Source: Candidatus Woykebacteria bacterium RBG_13_40_15 (GTDB taxonomy: Bacteria; Patescibacteria; Microgenomatia; Woykebacterales; RBG-16-39-9b). From it: 6,782 nt of DNA. The translations under genes and the position numbers were made by a program. The notes beneath the pieces are model-generated. The model was not told the DNA's origin and made no database searches. It was given only the letters and a program-made list of their open reading frames with translations. Shown here piece by piece: positions 1 through 5,758 of the stretch (its first letter is position 1; every line of letters begins with the position of its first letter). The stretch is from contig MHCP01000031.1 in the NCBI GenBank assembly GCA_001816655.1, positions 1-6,782 of the forward strand, read 5' to 3'.

Positions 1-1027
1 CTCCTCTGGTATTGAGCCCGTTTACGATTTTGCTATGCTGCGGCGAGATAGAATAGGTGAACATGTGATTTATCACCCTCTTTATCAAAAATGGCAGACA
101 GAAAACCCAGACAAACTTCTTCCAGACTATTTTGTAGCTGCAAACGACTTAACACCAGACGAACATGTTCAAATGCAGGCGATAATTCAGGAGTACACTG
201 ATTCATCGATATCTAAAACCGTAAATGCCCCAGGCACCCATACAGTTGAGGATGTCAAAAAACTTTACACGTCAGCATTTGAACTAGGTTGTAAAGGCAT
301 AACTTATATGAGAGACGGTAGTAGAGATGGTGTACTTTCGCATATCGAAGGTGATAAAGAAATGCCTACCGAGAATGGTCAAGTAAAACCCAACGGAGAG
401 ACCTCTATTTCCGACCAACCCCAACAAACGGTATTTTTACGTAAAAGATCAGATAACCTAGGTGGTATCACTAGGAAAGTACCAACACCAGTGGGATATG
501 CTTTTATCACTATCAATGAAGATAGTCAAGGAAACCCATTTGAAGTATTCATAAATGTAGGTAGAGCGGGTAGTGATATAAAAGCCGACGCCGAGGCTAT
601 TGGACGACTGATATCTTTGGCATTACGCATTCCTTCAGAGTTTCCCCAAAAAGAAGTTGTTCGTAAAGTAGTTGATCAACTAGTTGGTATTGGAGGGGCA
701 AGCCAAATGGGGTTTGGTAGTAATCGGGTTTCTTCAATGGCAGATGCTGTCGCCAAAGTATTGAAAGATTATCTTGAGAAGAAAGAATTGGAACAGATAG
801 TTAAGCCAGAAGCAAACGGTAAAGCGGTTGCTCAGGACTATAGCAACACAAACCAAGAGAAGCTCAGTTCTCCTGCAGTAAAAATTGAGGAGACTACCCA
901 AAACATACAAGTAGTTATGGAAGCAAAAAATATTCGCCGAGATATTTGCCCTAAATGCGGAGTAGCTAGTTTTGTATTTGAAGAAGGCTGTAAGAAGTGT
1001 TACTCATGCGCGTATAGTGAATGCTAA
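1..1027 (+). CDS. nrdJ: Adenosylcobalamin-dependent (class II) ribonucleotide reductase, C-terminal part; 5' end outside window
   Basis: This enzyme reduces ribonucleotides to deoxyribonucleotides in the cytosol, using adenosylcobalamin as radical source. The reading frame is open from base 2 (first residues SSGIEPVYDFAMLRRDR), so the Met at base 35 is internal and the gene continues to the left. SGIEP is the conserved reductase-barrel motif. It is followed by the family stretch from HVQMQAII through ISKTVNAPG to GCKGITYMRDGSR (about bases 161-322). A TSCPD-type region follows (TRKVPTPVGYAFITINED, then FEVFINVGRAGSD, about 466-580), with GFGSNRVSSMADAVAK at about 710-760. After a polar linker of low conservation (about 780-930) the protein ends in a cysteine-rich tail at 947-1024, CPKCG..., GCKKCYSC and a final C. 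In class II enzymes this tail supplies the cysteines that re-reduce the active site. The radical and catalytic cysteines lie off-window. The downstream cobalamin riboswitch and putative B12 uptake genes fit its cofactor need. Confidence 0.95.
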   Translation, partial: SSGIEPVYDFAMLRRDRIGEHVIYHPLYQKWQTENPDKLLPDYFVAANDLTPDEHVQMQAIIQEYTDSSISKTVNAPGTHTVEDVKKLYTSAFELGCKGITYMRDGSRDGVLSHIEGDKEMPTENGQVKPNGETSISDQPQQTVFLRKRSDNLGGITRKVPTPVGYAFITINEDSQGNPFEVFINVGRAGSDIKADAEAIGRLISLALRIPSEFPQKEVVRKVVDQLVGIGGASQMGFGSNRVSSMADAVAKVLKDYLEKKELEQIVKPEANGKAVAQDYSNTNQEKLSSPAVKIEETTQNIQVVMEAKNIRRDICPKCGVASFVFEEGCKKCYSCAYSEC

Positions 1028-1034
1028 ATGGACG

Positions 1035-1069
1035 TTGACAAATAACAATAATTAATTTAGGCTGATAAT
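1035..1069 (+). promoter_or_regulatory. Candidate promoter of the riboswitch transcript
   Basis: A perfect -35-like TTGACA lies at 1035-1040, just after the nrdJ stop codon, in a very AT-rich stretch ahead of the riboswitch. The best-looking -10 hexamer, GATAAT (1064-1069), is 23 bp away, which is too far for a standard sigma-70 promoter. At the ideal 17 bp there is only TAGGCT (1058-1063), which keeps the key T, A and final T. Either combination would start transcription shortly before the aptamer at 1084. A promoter here is expected functionally, but the exact elements are uncertain. Confidence 0.35.
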
Positions 1070-1083
1070 ACTTTAAAAATTTA

Positions 1084-1273
1084 ATTCGCCAACCGGCGAA
1101 TCAAAGGAAATACGGGTGAATCACGGTGACCCATCCTCCGCATAAAGCTACGGAGGGCAAGAATTCCGTGGGAGTGCCGCTACTGTAAACCCAGAACCCC
1201 GCCCTTGAATCCTTCGAGCAAAGGAGGTGAAAGCGATTAGATAAACCGACCAACTTTGCGAGGTCGGTTTTTT
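1084..1273 (+). promoter_or_regulatory. Cobalamin riboswitch (variant architecture) with transcription-terminator expression platform
   Basis: Conserved cobalamin-aptamer blocks occur in order: AAAGGAAATACGGGTGAA (1103-1120), AATTCCGTGGGAG (1162-1174), GCCGCTACTGTAA (1176-1188) and a B12-box-like CCCAGAACCCCGCC (1190-1203). Possible stems are TTCGCC (1085-1090) with GGTGAA (1226-1231), GGCG (1095-1098) with CGCC (1200-1203), ACGG (1112-1115) with CCGT (1166-1169), and a hairpin TCCTT/AAGGA (1210-1214/1221-1225) in the P13 position with loop CGAGCA. Two things differ from the usual layout. About 40 nt (1121-1161), with a perfect CCTCCG/CGGAGG hairpin (1135-1140/1151-1156), sit inside the normally short GGTGAA..AATCC loop. 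The usual P5/L5/P6 segment between ACTGTAA and the B12 box is absent. A terminator follows directly, so ligand binding probably stops transcription of the DUF4430 gene. Class and ligand form (adenosyl- or other cobalamin) cannot be decided by eye. Confidence 0.8.
1243..1273 (+). terminator. Intrinsic terminator, expression platform of the riboswitch
   Basis: AAACCGACC (1243-1251) and GGTCGGTTT (1262-1270) form a perfect 9-bp stem with a 10-nt loop (1252-1261), ending in a six-T run (1268-1273). It lies between the aptamer and the DUF4430 start codon at 1281, so it can only work as a conditional (attenuator) terminator. The loop contains CTTTGC (1254-1259), which is exactly complementary to GCAAAG (1218-1223) upstream. 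That pairing would enclose the 5' arm of the terminator and could act as an antiterminator. Confidence 0.85.
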
Positions 1274-1280
1274 GCAATTT

Positions 1281-1718
1281 ATGAGATTCTTACAAAAAAA
1301 TTGGATAGTTGCTGCCGTCATAGCTGTTTTGGTGGTAGCTGCTGGATATTTTGTTAGCACTAATAACCAACAAAATGGTAAAGTTGGACCGGCTGCAACT
1401 ACTCAGAGTGAACAAGTCAAGAAAGTCAAAGCAAGTATTACCATTAATCCCGACGAAAATAGCCAGGTTTTGGCTAGTCGGGACGTTGAAATAGAGGAAG
1501 GGAAAACAGCTCTCGATTTGACAAAGAAAGTTGCCAAAGTGGAAACAAAAGGCGAGGGAGAAAATGCCTTTGTGACCAGTATTGATGGAAGAAGCGCCGA
1601 TGAAGCACAAAATGAGTTTTGGGAACTAGTTATTAATGGCGAGTCCTCGCAAGTCGGTGCAGGTTCATACAAAGTAAAGAATGGCGATAAAATAGAGTGG
1701 CGAATCAGTAAATTTTAA
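1281..1718 (+). CDS. Membrane-anchored DUF4430 (transcobalamin-like) domain protein
   Basis: The 145-residue protein has one N-terminal hydrophobic helix (about residues 8-25, after a short positive MRFLQKNW start), which is a signal anchor or uncleaved signal peptide. There is no lipobox cysteine; the protein contains no Cys at all. A polar Q/T/S-rich linker (26-48) leads to one extracellular beta-rich domain (50-145) that ends with the DUF4430 signature: FWELVINGES, G.GSYKVKNGDKIEW. DUF4430 is related to the C-terminal domain of the vertebrate B12 carriers transcobalamin and intrinsic factor. Its position directly behind a cobalamin riboswitch supports a role as surface B12 or corrinoid binder; this is inference, not proven for this protein. 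ATG 1281 is preferred over TTG 1272, which lies within the terminator T-run. No good Shine-Dalgarno site is close to the start. The likely partner is the membrane protein encoded at 1788. Confidence 0.85.
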   Translation: MRFLQKNWIVAAVIAVLVVAAGYFVSTNNQQNGKVGPAATTQSEQVKKVKASITINPDENSQVLASRDVEIEEGKTALDLTKKVAKVETKGEGENAFVTSIDGRSADEAQNEFWELVINGESSQVGAGSYKVKNGDKIEWRISKF

Positions 1719-1740
1719 ATTTTGTTTTGACAACTTATTA

Positions 1741-1769
1741 CTGTTAGTCAGAACAACTTTCACTATAAT
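1741..1769 (+). promoter_or_regulatory. Candidate promoter of the DUF6580 membrane protein gene
   Basis: A perfect -10 TATAAT (1764-1769) lies 18 bp before the ATG at 1788. At 17 bp upstream is a weak -35, CTGTTA (1741-1746). Transcription would start near 1776, giving a leader of only about 12 nt without a Shine-Dalgarno site. If active, it would express the transporter gene independently of the riboswitch terminator. The match rests almost entirely on the -10 hexamer in AT-rich DNA. Confidence 0.4.
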
Positions 1770-1787
1770 ACTATCTAGTAATATAGT

Positions 1788-2327
1788 ATGGACAAAACAT
1801 CAGTAAAAAAATATTTTGGGCTGATAATTAATCCAATATTTATTATTGGATTGGCCGTAATTGCGAGGCTTGTTCCTCACGTACCAAACTTTACGCCAAT
1901 TGCCGCGATGGCTCTCTTTGGTGGAGCCTATTTAAATCGTCGCTATGCTGCCCTGGTTCCGCTTGCGGCAATGCTGGCAAGTGATATTTTCATTGGTTTT
2001 TACTCACCGATTGTTATGTTTTCGGTCTATGGCTCGTTTATTCTGACAGGAGCAATTGGGCTTTGGCTGAAAAAGAGGAAAAGTCCGGCGAATGTGGTTT
2101 TTGCAGCGGTCGGTGCATCTATTTTGTTTTTCCTGATAACAAACTTCGCGGTCTGGGTTGGTGGTTGGTACCCGAGAAACTTAGCCGGATTAGTTGAAGC
2201 CTACACAATGGCTGTTCCATTTTTCAGAAATACGCTTTTGGGCAATCTTTTTTACACAACAGTGTTTTTTGGTGGGTATGAGCTGGTACTAAGGTTGGTT
2301 AAAAAGCCAGCATTAGTGGCAGTGTAG
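1788..2327 (+). CDS. DUF6580-type integral membrane protein, putative ECF-transporter S component (cobalamin?)
   Basis: This 179-residue, very hydrophobic protein has about six membrane segments: residues 12-30, 34-50, 54-72, 74-94, 103-125 and 147-171, with positive clusters such as KKRK (95-98) between them. The start of the conserved part, ARLVPHVPNFTPIAAMALF (26-44) with GGAYL and LAAMLASDIFIG, matches the DUF6580 'putative transport protein' family as I remember it. Size and topology are those of the substrate-binding (S) subunits of energy-coupling factor transporters. The energizing EcfA ATPases and EcfT are not in the window and would have to be encoded elsewhere. Location 69 bp after a riboswitch-controlled DUF4430 gene and near nrdJ suggests the substrate is cobalamin or a precursor; that is inferred from context only. 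The start ATG 1788 has no Shine-Dalgarno site. No terminator is visible after the stop. Confidence 0.8.
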   Translation: MDKTSVKKYFGLIINPIFIIGLAVIARLVPHVPNFTPIAAMALFGGAYLNRRYAALVPLAAMLASDIFIGFYSPIVMFSVYGSFILTGAIGLWLKKRKSPANVVFAAVGASILFFLITNFAVWVGGWYPRNLAGLVEAYTMAVPFFRNTLLGNLFYTTVFFGGYELVLRLVKKPALVAV

Positions 2328-2343
2328 ACATAAACTCCATTCC

Positions 2344-2372
2344 TTGCCGCCTCGTTTTTATTCAAGTATAAT
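2344..2372 (+). promoter_or_regulatory. Promoter of the sugar-phosphate operon
   Basis: TTGCCG (2344-2349) and a perfect TATAAT (2367-2372) are separated by exactly 17 bp, giving a good sigma-70-type promoter with transcription from about 2379. The mutase ATG at 2396 follows after a leader of about 17 nt that contains only a weak purine stretch (AAAGAAG). This separates the operon from the B12-related genes upstream. Confidence 0.65.
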
Positions 2373-2395
2373 CTAAGAAGTTTTTAAAGAAGATT

Positions 2396-4207
2396 ATGGA
2401 ACAATATTCGAAAAAAGCGTCAAAGAATCTATCGACAGAATCTTTTAAAAATCTTCAAAAATGGTTAAGCAAAAAAGAGTTTCAGTTCTATAAAGCAGAA
2501 ATTGAGAATTTAATCGAAGAAGAAAATTGGAAAGAGGTTGAGGACTCATTTTACACCCATATTAGAATTGGTACCGGTGGTATTCGAGGCAAGATTGGAG
2601 CTGGGCCGAACAGAATAAATCTTCGAACGATTGGTGAGGCTGCCCAAGGGCTTTGCAATTTTATCCGCGATTTTGGACCAGAAGCAAAGAAGAAAGGTGT
2701 GGTTGTCAGCCGAGAAGTAAGAAAACATTCAGAGGAATTTGCCACTCTCACTTGTGAGGTTTTAGCCGCTAATAGCATAAAATCTTTTCTTTTTGATGGG
2801 ATTCGTTCCACCCCAGAGGTTTCTTTTGCAGTCCGCCACTTAAAAGCAATTGCTGGCGTTCAACTTACGGCATCCCACAACCCAAGGACAGACAACGGTT
2901 TTAAATTCTTTTGGAAAGATGGCGGGCAAGTTGTACCTCCCCTAGATGAGAAATTTATGGATCTGGTGCTAAATGTCAAAGAAATAAAAATGATGGGTCT
3001 CCGTGAGGCAAAGGCGAAAGGGATGGTGGAGATAATCGATAAAGAAGTTGATGAGCCGTATTTTAAAAAAATTCGGGGTTTATCCCTGGTGAAGACGAGA
3101 TCAGCAAAGATCGCGTTCAGCCCACTTCACAGCGTTGGTAATACCAATGCCCTACCGATTCTGAAACAAGAAGGGTTTGATGTGACAGTACTTGCAGAGC
3201 AAGCTCGGCCGGATGAAAATTTTCCAGGCGCCTATAGAGATTATATAAATCCAGAGTTTGAACAGGTGCTTGAACCGACAACAAAGCTTGGTGAAAAAAT
3301 TGGCGCTGATATAGCTATTTGTACTGATCCGGATGCTTGTCGGTTTGCCGCGGCTTTTAAAATCGATAAAAACTCAAACGAATTGCAATATATAACTGCG
3401 AATGAAATCGCTTCAGCCATGCTTTATTTTATTTTGTCTCTTACGGAAGAGAGGGGAAGGTTAACAAAGGACTTACTTTATATTAAAACTTTCGCCTCCA
3501 CAACACTTGCCACAGACATAGCCAGGAGTTTTAGTATCAAGTATGTTGACGATCTTCTTGTTGGTTATAAATGGATTGGCCAAGTTGTGGAACACATGGA
3601 AAACTCAAAGAATTTTGTCTTTTCTTTTGAAGATACCTGCGGGTATTGTCGTGGAGATTTTATCCGTGACAAAGACGGTGCAATTGGCGCGCTTACCGCC
3701 GCTGAAATGATTTCCTGGCTTAAAGATCAAAATAAAACGATAACGGACTACTTAAGTGAGATTTACGGGCGGTATGGTTATTACCGCAATGTTCTTTATC
3801 AAGTTGAAGTTGCGGGTAAAGAAGGTTTTGAAGATATTGTTAAGTTTTACAAGAGGTTGAGGGCAAATCCGCCGAAGGAAATAGCCGGGTTAAAAGTGCT
3901 TAAAATAATTGATCGATTGGATGAAAATTTTAGAAAACCAGAAAACTACATAGCAGGAGTTACGGGGGACGAAATTACTTTTATTCTTTCTGAGGATGAG
4001 AGAATCAAACTTCTTACCAGGCCTTCTGGTACACAACCGCAGTTTAAGTACTACCTACAAGCTTTTGGTAAGGTAAATGGGGATTTGGAAAAAGTTAAGA
4101 GGGGAGTGGACAGTCTGGCCGAGAAGATCGAAGAAGATATGTATGCTATTCAAGACAAAATTCTCGGTAAAAAAGTAAGAGGCCTCAAAATTAGAAGTTA
4201 TTGGTAA
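2396..4207 (+). CDS. Phosphoglucomutase/phosphomannomutase family protein (PGM2-like), with variant metal-binding loop
   Basis: This 603-residue cytosolic alpha-D-phosphohexomutase should move phosphate between C1 and C6 (or C5) of a sugar phosphate through a phosphoserine. Visible motifs are RIGTGGIRGKIGAGPNRIN (57-75), the catalytic serine loop TASHNP (158-163, Ser160), the metal loop DPDACRF (311-317), the sugar-binding region FEDTCGY..DFIRDKDG (411-428), and the phosphate-binding loop RPSGTQP (542-548). The length fits the PGM2/phosphopentomutase-like branch (about 570-610). Several core residues are odd. The canonical metal loop is DxDxDR, and here the third Asp is Cys315 (codon TGT 3338-3340). 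The sugar loop usually reads EES.G and is EDTCG here. The phosphate loop has GTQP where GTEP is usual. It may be a functional divergent clade or have altered metal use, so substrate and activity are uncertain. It is the first gene of the operon; an IMPase-family gene follows 14 nt later. Confidence 0.9.
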   Translation: MEQYSKKASKNLSTESFKNLQKWLSKKEFQFYKAEIENLIEEENWKEVEDSFYTHIRIGTGGIRGKIGAGPNRINLRTIGEAAQGLCNFIRDFGPEAKKKGVVVSREVRKHSEEFATLTCEVLAANSIKSFLFDGIRSTPEVSFAVRHLKAIAGVQLTASHNPRTDNGFKFFWKDGGQVVPPLDEKFMDLVLNVKEIKMMGLREAKAKGMVEIIDKEVDEPYFKKIRGLSLVKTRSAKIAFSPLHSVGNTNALPILKQEGFDVTVLAEQARPDENFPGAYRDYINPEFEQVLEPTTKLGEKIGADIAICTDPDACRFAAAFKIDKNSNELQYITANEIASAMLYFILSLTEERGRLTKDLLYIKTFASTTLATDIARSFSIKYVDDLLVGYKWIGQVVEHMENSKNFVFSFEDTCGYCRGDFIRDKDGAIGALTAAEMISWLKDQNKTITDYLSEIYGRYGYYRNVLYQVEVAGKEGFEDIVKFYKRLRANPPKEIAGLKVLKIIDRLDENFRKPENYIAGVTGDEITFILSEDERIKLLTRPSGTQPQFKYYLQAFGKVNGDLEKVKRGVDSLAEKIEEDMYAIQDKILGKKVRGLKIRSYW

Positions 4208-4221
4208 GAACAAAAATTTGT

Positions 4222-5034
4222 ATGGATTATCTAAAGTTTATTTCCAGCACATTAGAAGAAGCTTCAAAGATCGCTAATAAATATTATGGAAAAGTGACCA
4301 GCACAGTAAAACCAGAGGACAGCAACCAAGTTTTAACGGAAGCCGATTTGGCAATAGGAAAGTTTATTGTGTCTAGAGTTCGGGAAAAGTATCCAAAGCA
4401 TAACGTAATTGACGAGGAGGCTGGTGTTATTGATAATAACTCCGAGTATACTTGGGTGATTGATCCAATCGACGGTACCAGCAACTTTGCAAAAGGTGTA
4501 CCTTTGTTTGGAATTATTCTAGGATTACTTTATAAAGACCAACCATTTGCTGGTGGTGTCGCTTTGCCTTTCTTTTCGGAGATCTATTTAGCAGAAAAGG
4601 GGAGGGGTGCTTTTTGTAATGGTGAAACGATTCAAGTCAGTCGAGAAGATAAGTTGATAAATTGCCTAGTGGGGTATGGAATTGATGGTCATCAGGAAAA
4701 CCCAGAACTAACAAGGAAAGAAGCCAAATTATTAGGAGAAATTGTTCTTAATATAAGGAATCTAAGAAGTAGTGGGTCTGTTTTTGACGGTATGATGGTT
4801 GCGAAAGGAAAATTTGGCGCCTATCACCATCGAAATACTAATATATGGGATGTTGTTGGTTTGCAAATTATAATAGAGGAGGCAGGTGGAGTTTTTACAG
4901 ATTTTTATGGAAGCCCTATTGATTACTCAAACTACTTAAAAAGATTTAACGACCATTATCCATTTTGTACTGCCCCGCCAATTTTACATAAGCAGCTACA
5001 AAAGACCATTCATAGAGAAGAAAAGAATGATTGA
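4222..5034 (+). CDS. Inositol-monophosphatase family phosphatase (first copy)
   Basis: A Mg-dependent, lithium-sensitive-type phosphatase fold of 270 residues, which is the normal length for the family (inositol-, histidinol-, fructose-bisphosphate- or nucleotide-3'-phosphatases). Metal ligands are visible: TEAD at 39-42, Glu65-Glu66 (DEEAG), the signature DPIDGTSNF (81-89), and W209-D210 in NIWDVVGLQIIIEEAGG near the C-terminal metal site. GYGID (151-155) and LRSSGSVFD (181-189) match the middle of the fold. All catalytic residues are present, so it should be active, but family membership alone does not give the substrate. I chose ATG 4222 rather than an in-frame TTG at 4201 that overlaps the mutase end, because ATG 4222 gives the usual N-terminal helix (MDYLKFISSTLEEA). 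No strong ribosome-binding site is seen. The 3' end overlaps the HAD gene by 8 nt. Confidence 0.92.
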   Translation: MDYLKFISSTLEEASKIANKYYGKVTSTVKPEDSNQVLTEADLAIGKFIVSRVREKYPKHNVIDEEAGVIDNNSEYTWVIDPIDGTSNFAKGVPLFGIILGLLYKDQPFAGGVALPFFSEIYLAEKGRGAFCNGETIQVSREDKLINCLVGYGIDGHQENPELTRKEAKLLGEIVLNIRNLRSSGSVFDGMMVAKGKFGAYHHRNTNIWDVVGLQIIIEEAGGVFTDFYGSPIDYSNYLKRFNDHYPFCTAPPILHKQLQKTIHREEKND

Positions 5035-5686
5035 ACTATTTTATTTAAATAACATCGAGGCAGTTATTTTTGATATGGATGGCACAATGATTAATAACAT
5101 GCCTTATCATAAAAAGACTTGGTTAGAGTTTTGCAAAAGATACGGATTGTCGCTGACGGAGGAGGAGTTTAAGAATAAATATTCTGGTAAGAAAAACGAT
5201 CAAATATTCAAAGGTTTATTCAACAAAAATTTATCGCAGGAAGAGATAAACAAATATACCGAAGAAAAAGAACAAATGTACCGAGACTTATATTCGCCAC
5301 TTATAAAAGAAGTTGATGGCCTTTCCGACTTGATAGGTATGCTAAAGACTAGCCGGATAAAGCTAGCAATAGCCACTACAGCCCCGGAGAAGAATAGAGA
5401 TCTCGCGCTAAAAAAGCTGGACTTGTTAGGAGCGTTTGATGTGATTGTTGGCGATGAGGAGGTTAAACACGGAAAACCAGATCCGGAGATTTATTTAATT
5501 ACAGCTAAAAAATTACAAGTTGCGGCGGAAAAGTGTATGGTGTTTGAGGATTCTCCGCCTGGTGTTGAGGCGGCGAAGAGAGCTGGTATGAAGGTGATAG
5601 GTATTTTAACTACACATTCAAAGGAAGAACTTAACAAAGCAGACCTAGTAATAAATAATTTTTCTGAATTGAAACTAGCAAATTGA
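5027..5686 (+). CDS. HAD-superfamily hydrolase, beta-phosphoglucomutase-like
   Basis: This 219-residue protein has all four HAD motifs: I, FDMDGT (15-20; nucleophile Asp16, acid Asp18); II, Thr in IATTAP (115-120); III, Lys150 in GKPDPE; IV, FEDSPPGV (173-180; Glu174-Asp175). Residues 24-95 form a helical C1-type cap (NNMPYHKKTW...), the layout of beta-phosphoglucomutases and related sugar-phosphate phosphatases. The family acts on phosphorylated sugars through an aspartyl-phosphate. Whether this one is a mutase or a plain phosphatase cannot be told from the motifs. The ATG at 5027 overlaps the stop codon region of the upstream gene by 8 nt, indicating translational coupling. The GAGAAG just before it is the likely ribosome-binding site. 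Confidence 0.92.
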   Translation: MIELFYLNNIEAVIFDMDGTMINNMPYHKKTWLEFCKRYGLSLTEEEFKNKYSGKKNDQIFKGLFNKNLSQEEINKYTEEKEQMYRDLYSPLIKEVDGLSDLIGMLKTSRIKLAIATTAPEKNRDLALKKLDLLGAFDVIVGDEEVKHGKPDPEIYLITAKKLQVAAEKCMVFEDSPPGVEAAKRAGMKVIGILTTHSKEELNKADLVINNFSELKLAN

Positions 5687-5689
5687 GAT

Positions 5690-5758
5690 ATGACTAAAGA
5701 ACTGGAAGTGGCAATAAAAGCAGCAAAAGAGGTAGGGGAGACTTTGAATTACCTATGA
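5690..5758 (+). pseudogene. 22-codon remnant of an IMPase-family gene start
   Basis: A short frame of 22 codons starts 3 nt after the HAD gene and ends at TGA 5756-5758. Its protein, MTKELEVAIKAAKEVGETL..., is identical at 14 of the first 19 positions to the start of the IMPase gene at 6263 (MSKKLEVAIRAAKEAGEIL...). Over the same 57 bases the DNA agrees at about 42 positions. Many differences are silent third-base changes (CTG/CTT, GTG/GTA, GAG/GAA, GGG/GGA, TTG/TTA) or conservative (T/S, K/R), so the copy diverged while still coding. Similarity stops at about 5746, and the Nudix ATG (5755) overlaps the stop codon as ATGA. It is best read as the stump of a former IMPase paralogue, now possibly a coupling leader peptide for the Nudix gene. 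It is too short for an enzyme. Confidence 0.75.

Noticed and set aside
35..37. ATG 35 as start of the reductase gene
   Set aside because: The frame is open upstream to the window edge and encodes the conserved SGIEP motif before this Met, so it is internal.
1084..1101. Hairpin as terminator of nrdJ
   Set aside because: No T-run follows it; the next bases are CAAAGG, part of the aptamer core.
1272..1274. TTG 1272 as start of the DUF4430 gene
   Set aside because: It lies in the terminator T-run and adds only three residues; ATG 1281 begins a normal signal-anchor sequence.
1148..1610. Reverse-strand frames over the riboswitch and DUF4430 gene
   Set aside because: They overlap the well-supported riboswitch, terminator and DUF4430 frame and show no recognisable domain.
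1727..1732. TTGACA as -35 for the TATAAT at 1764
   Set aside because: The spacing is 31 bp, far outside the 16-19 bp range, and no acceptable -10 lies at the right distance.
4201..4203. TTG 4201 as start of the first IMPase gene
   Set aside because: It overlaps the mutase end and adds residues not expected before the first helix; ATG 4222 fits better.
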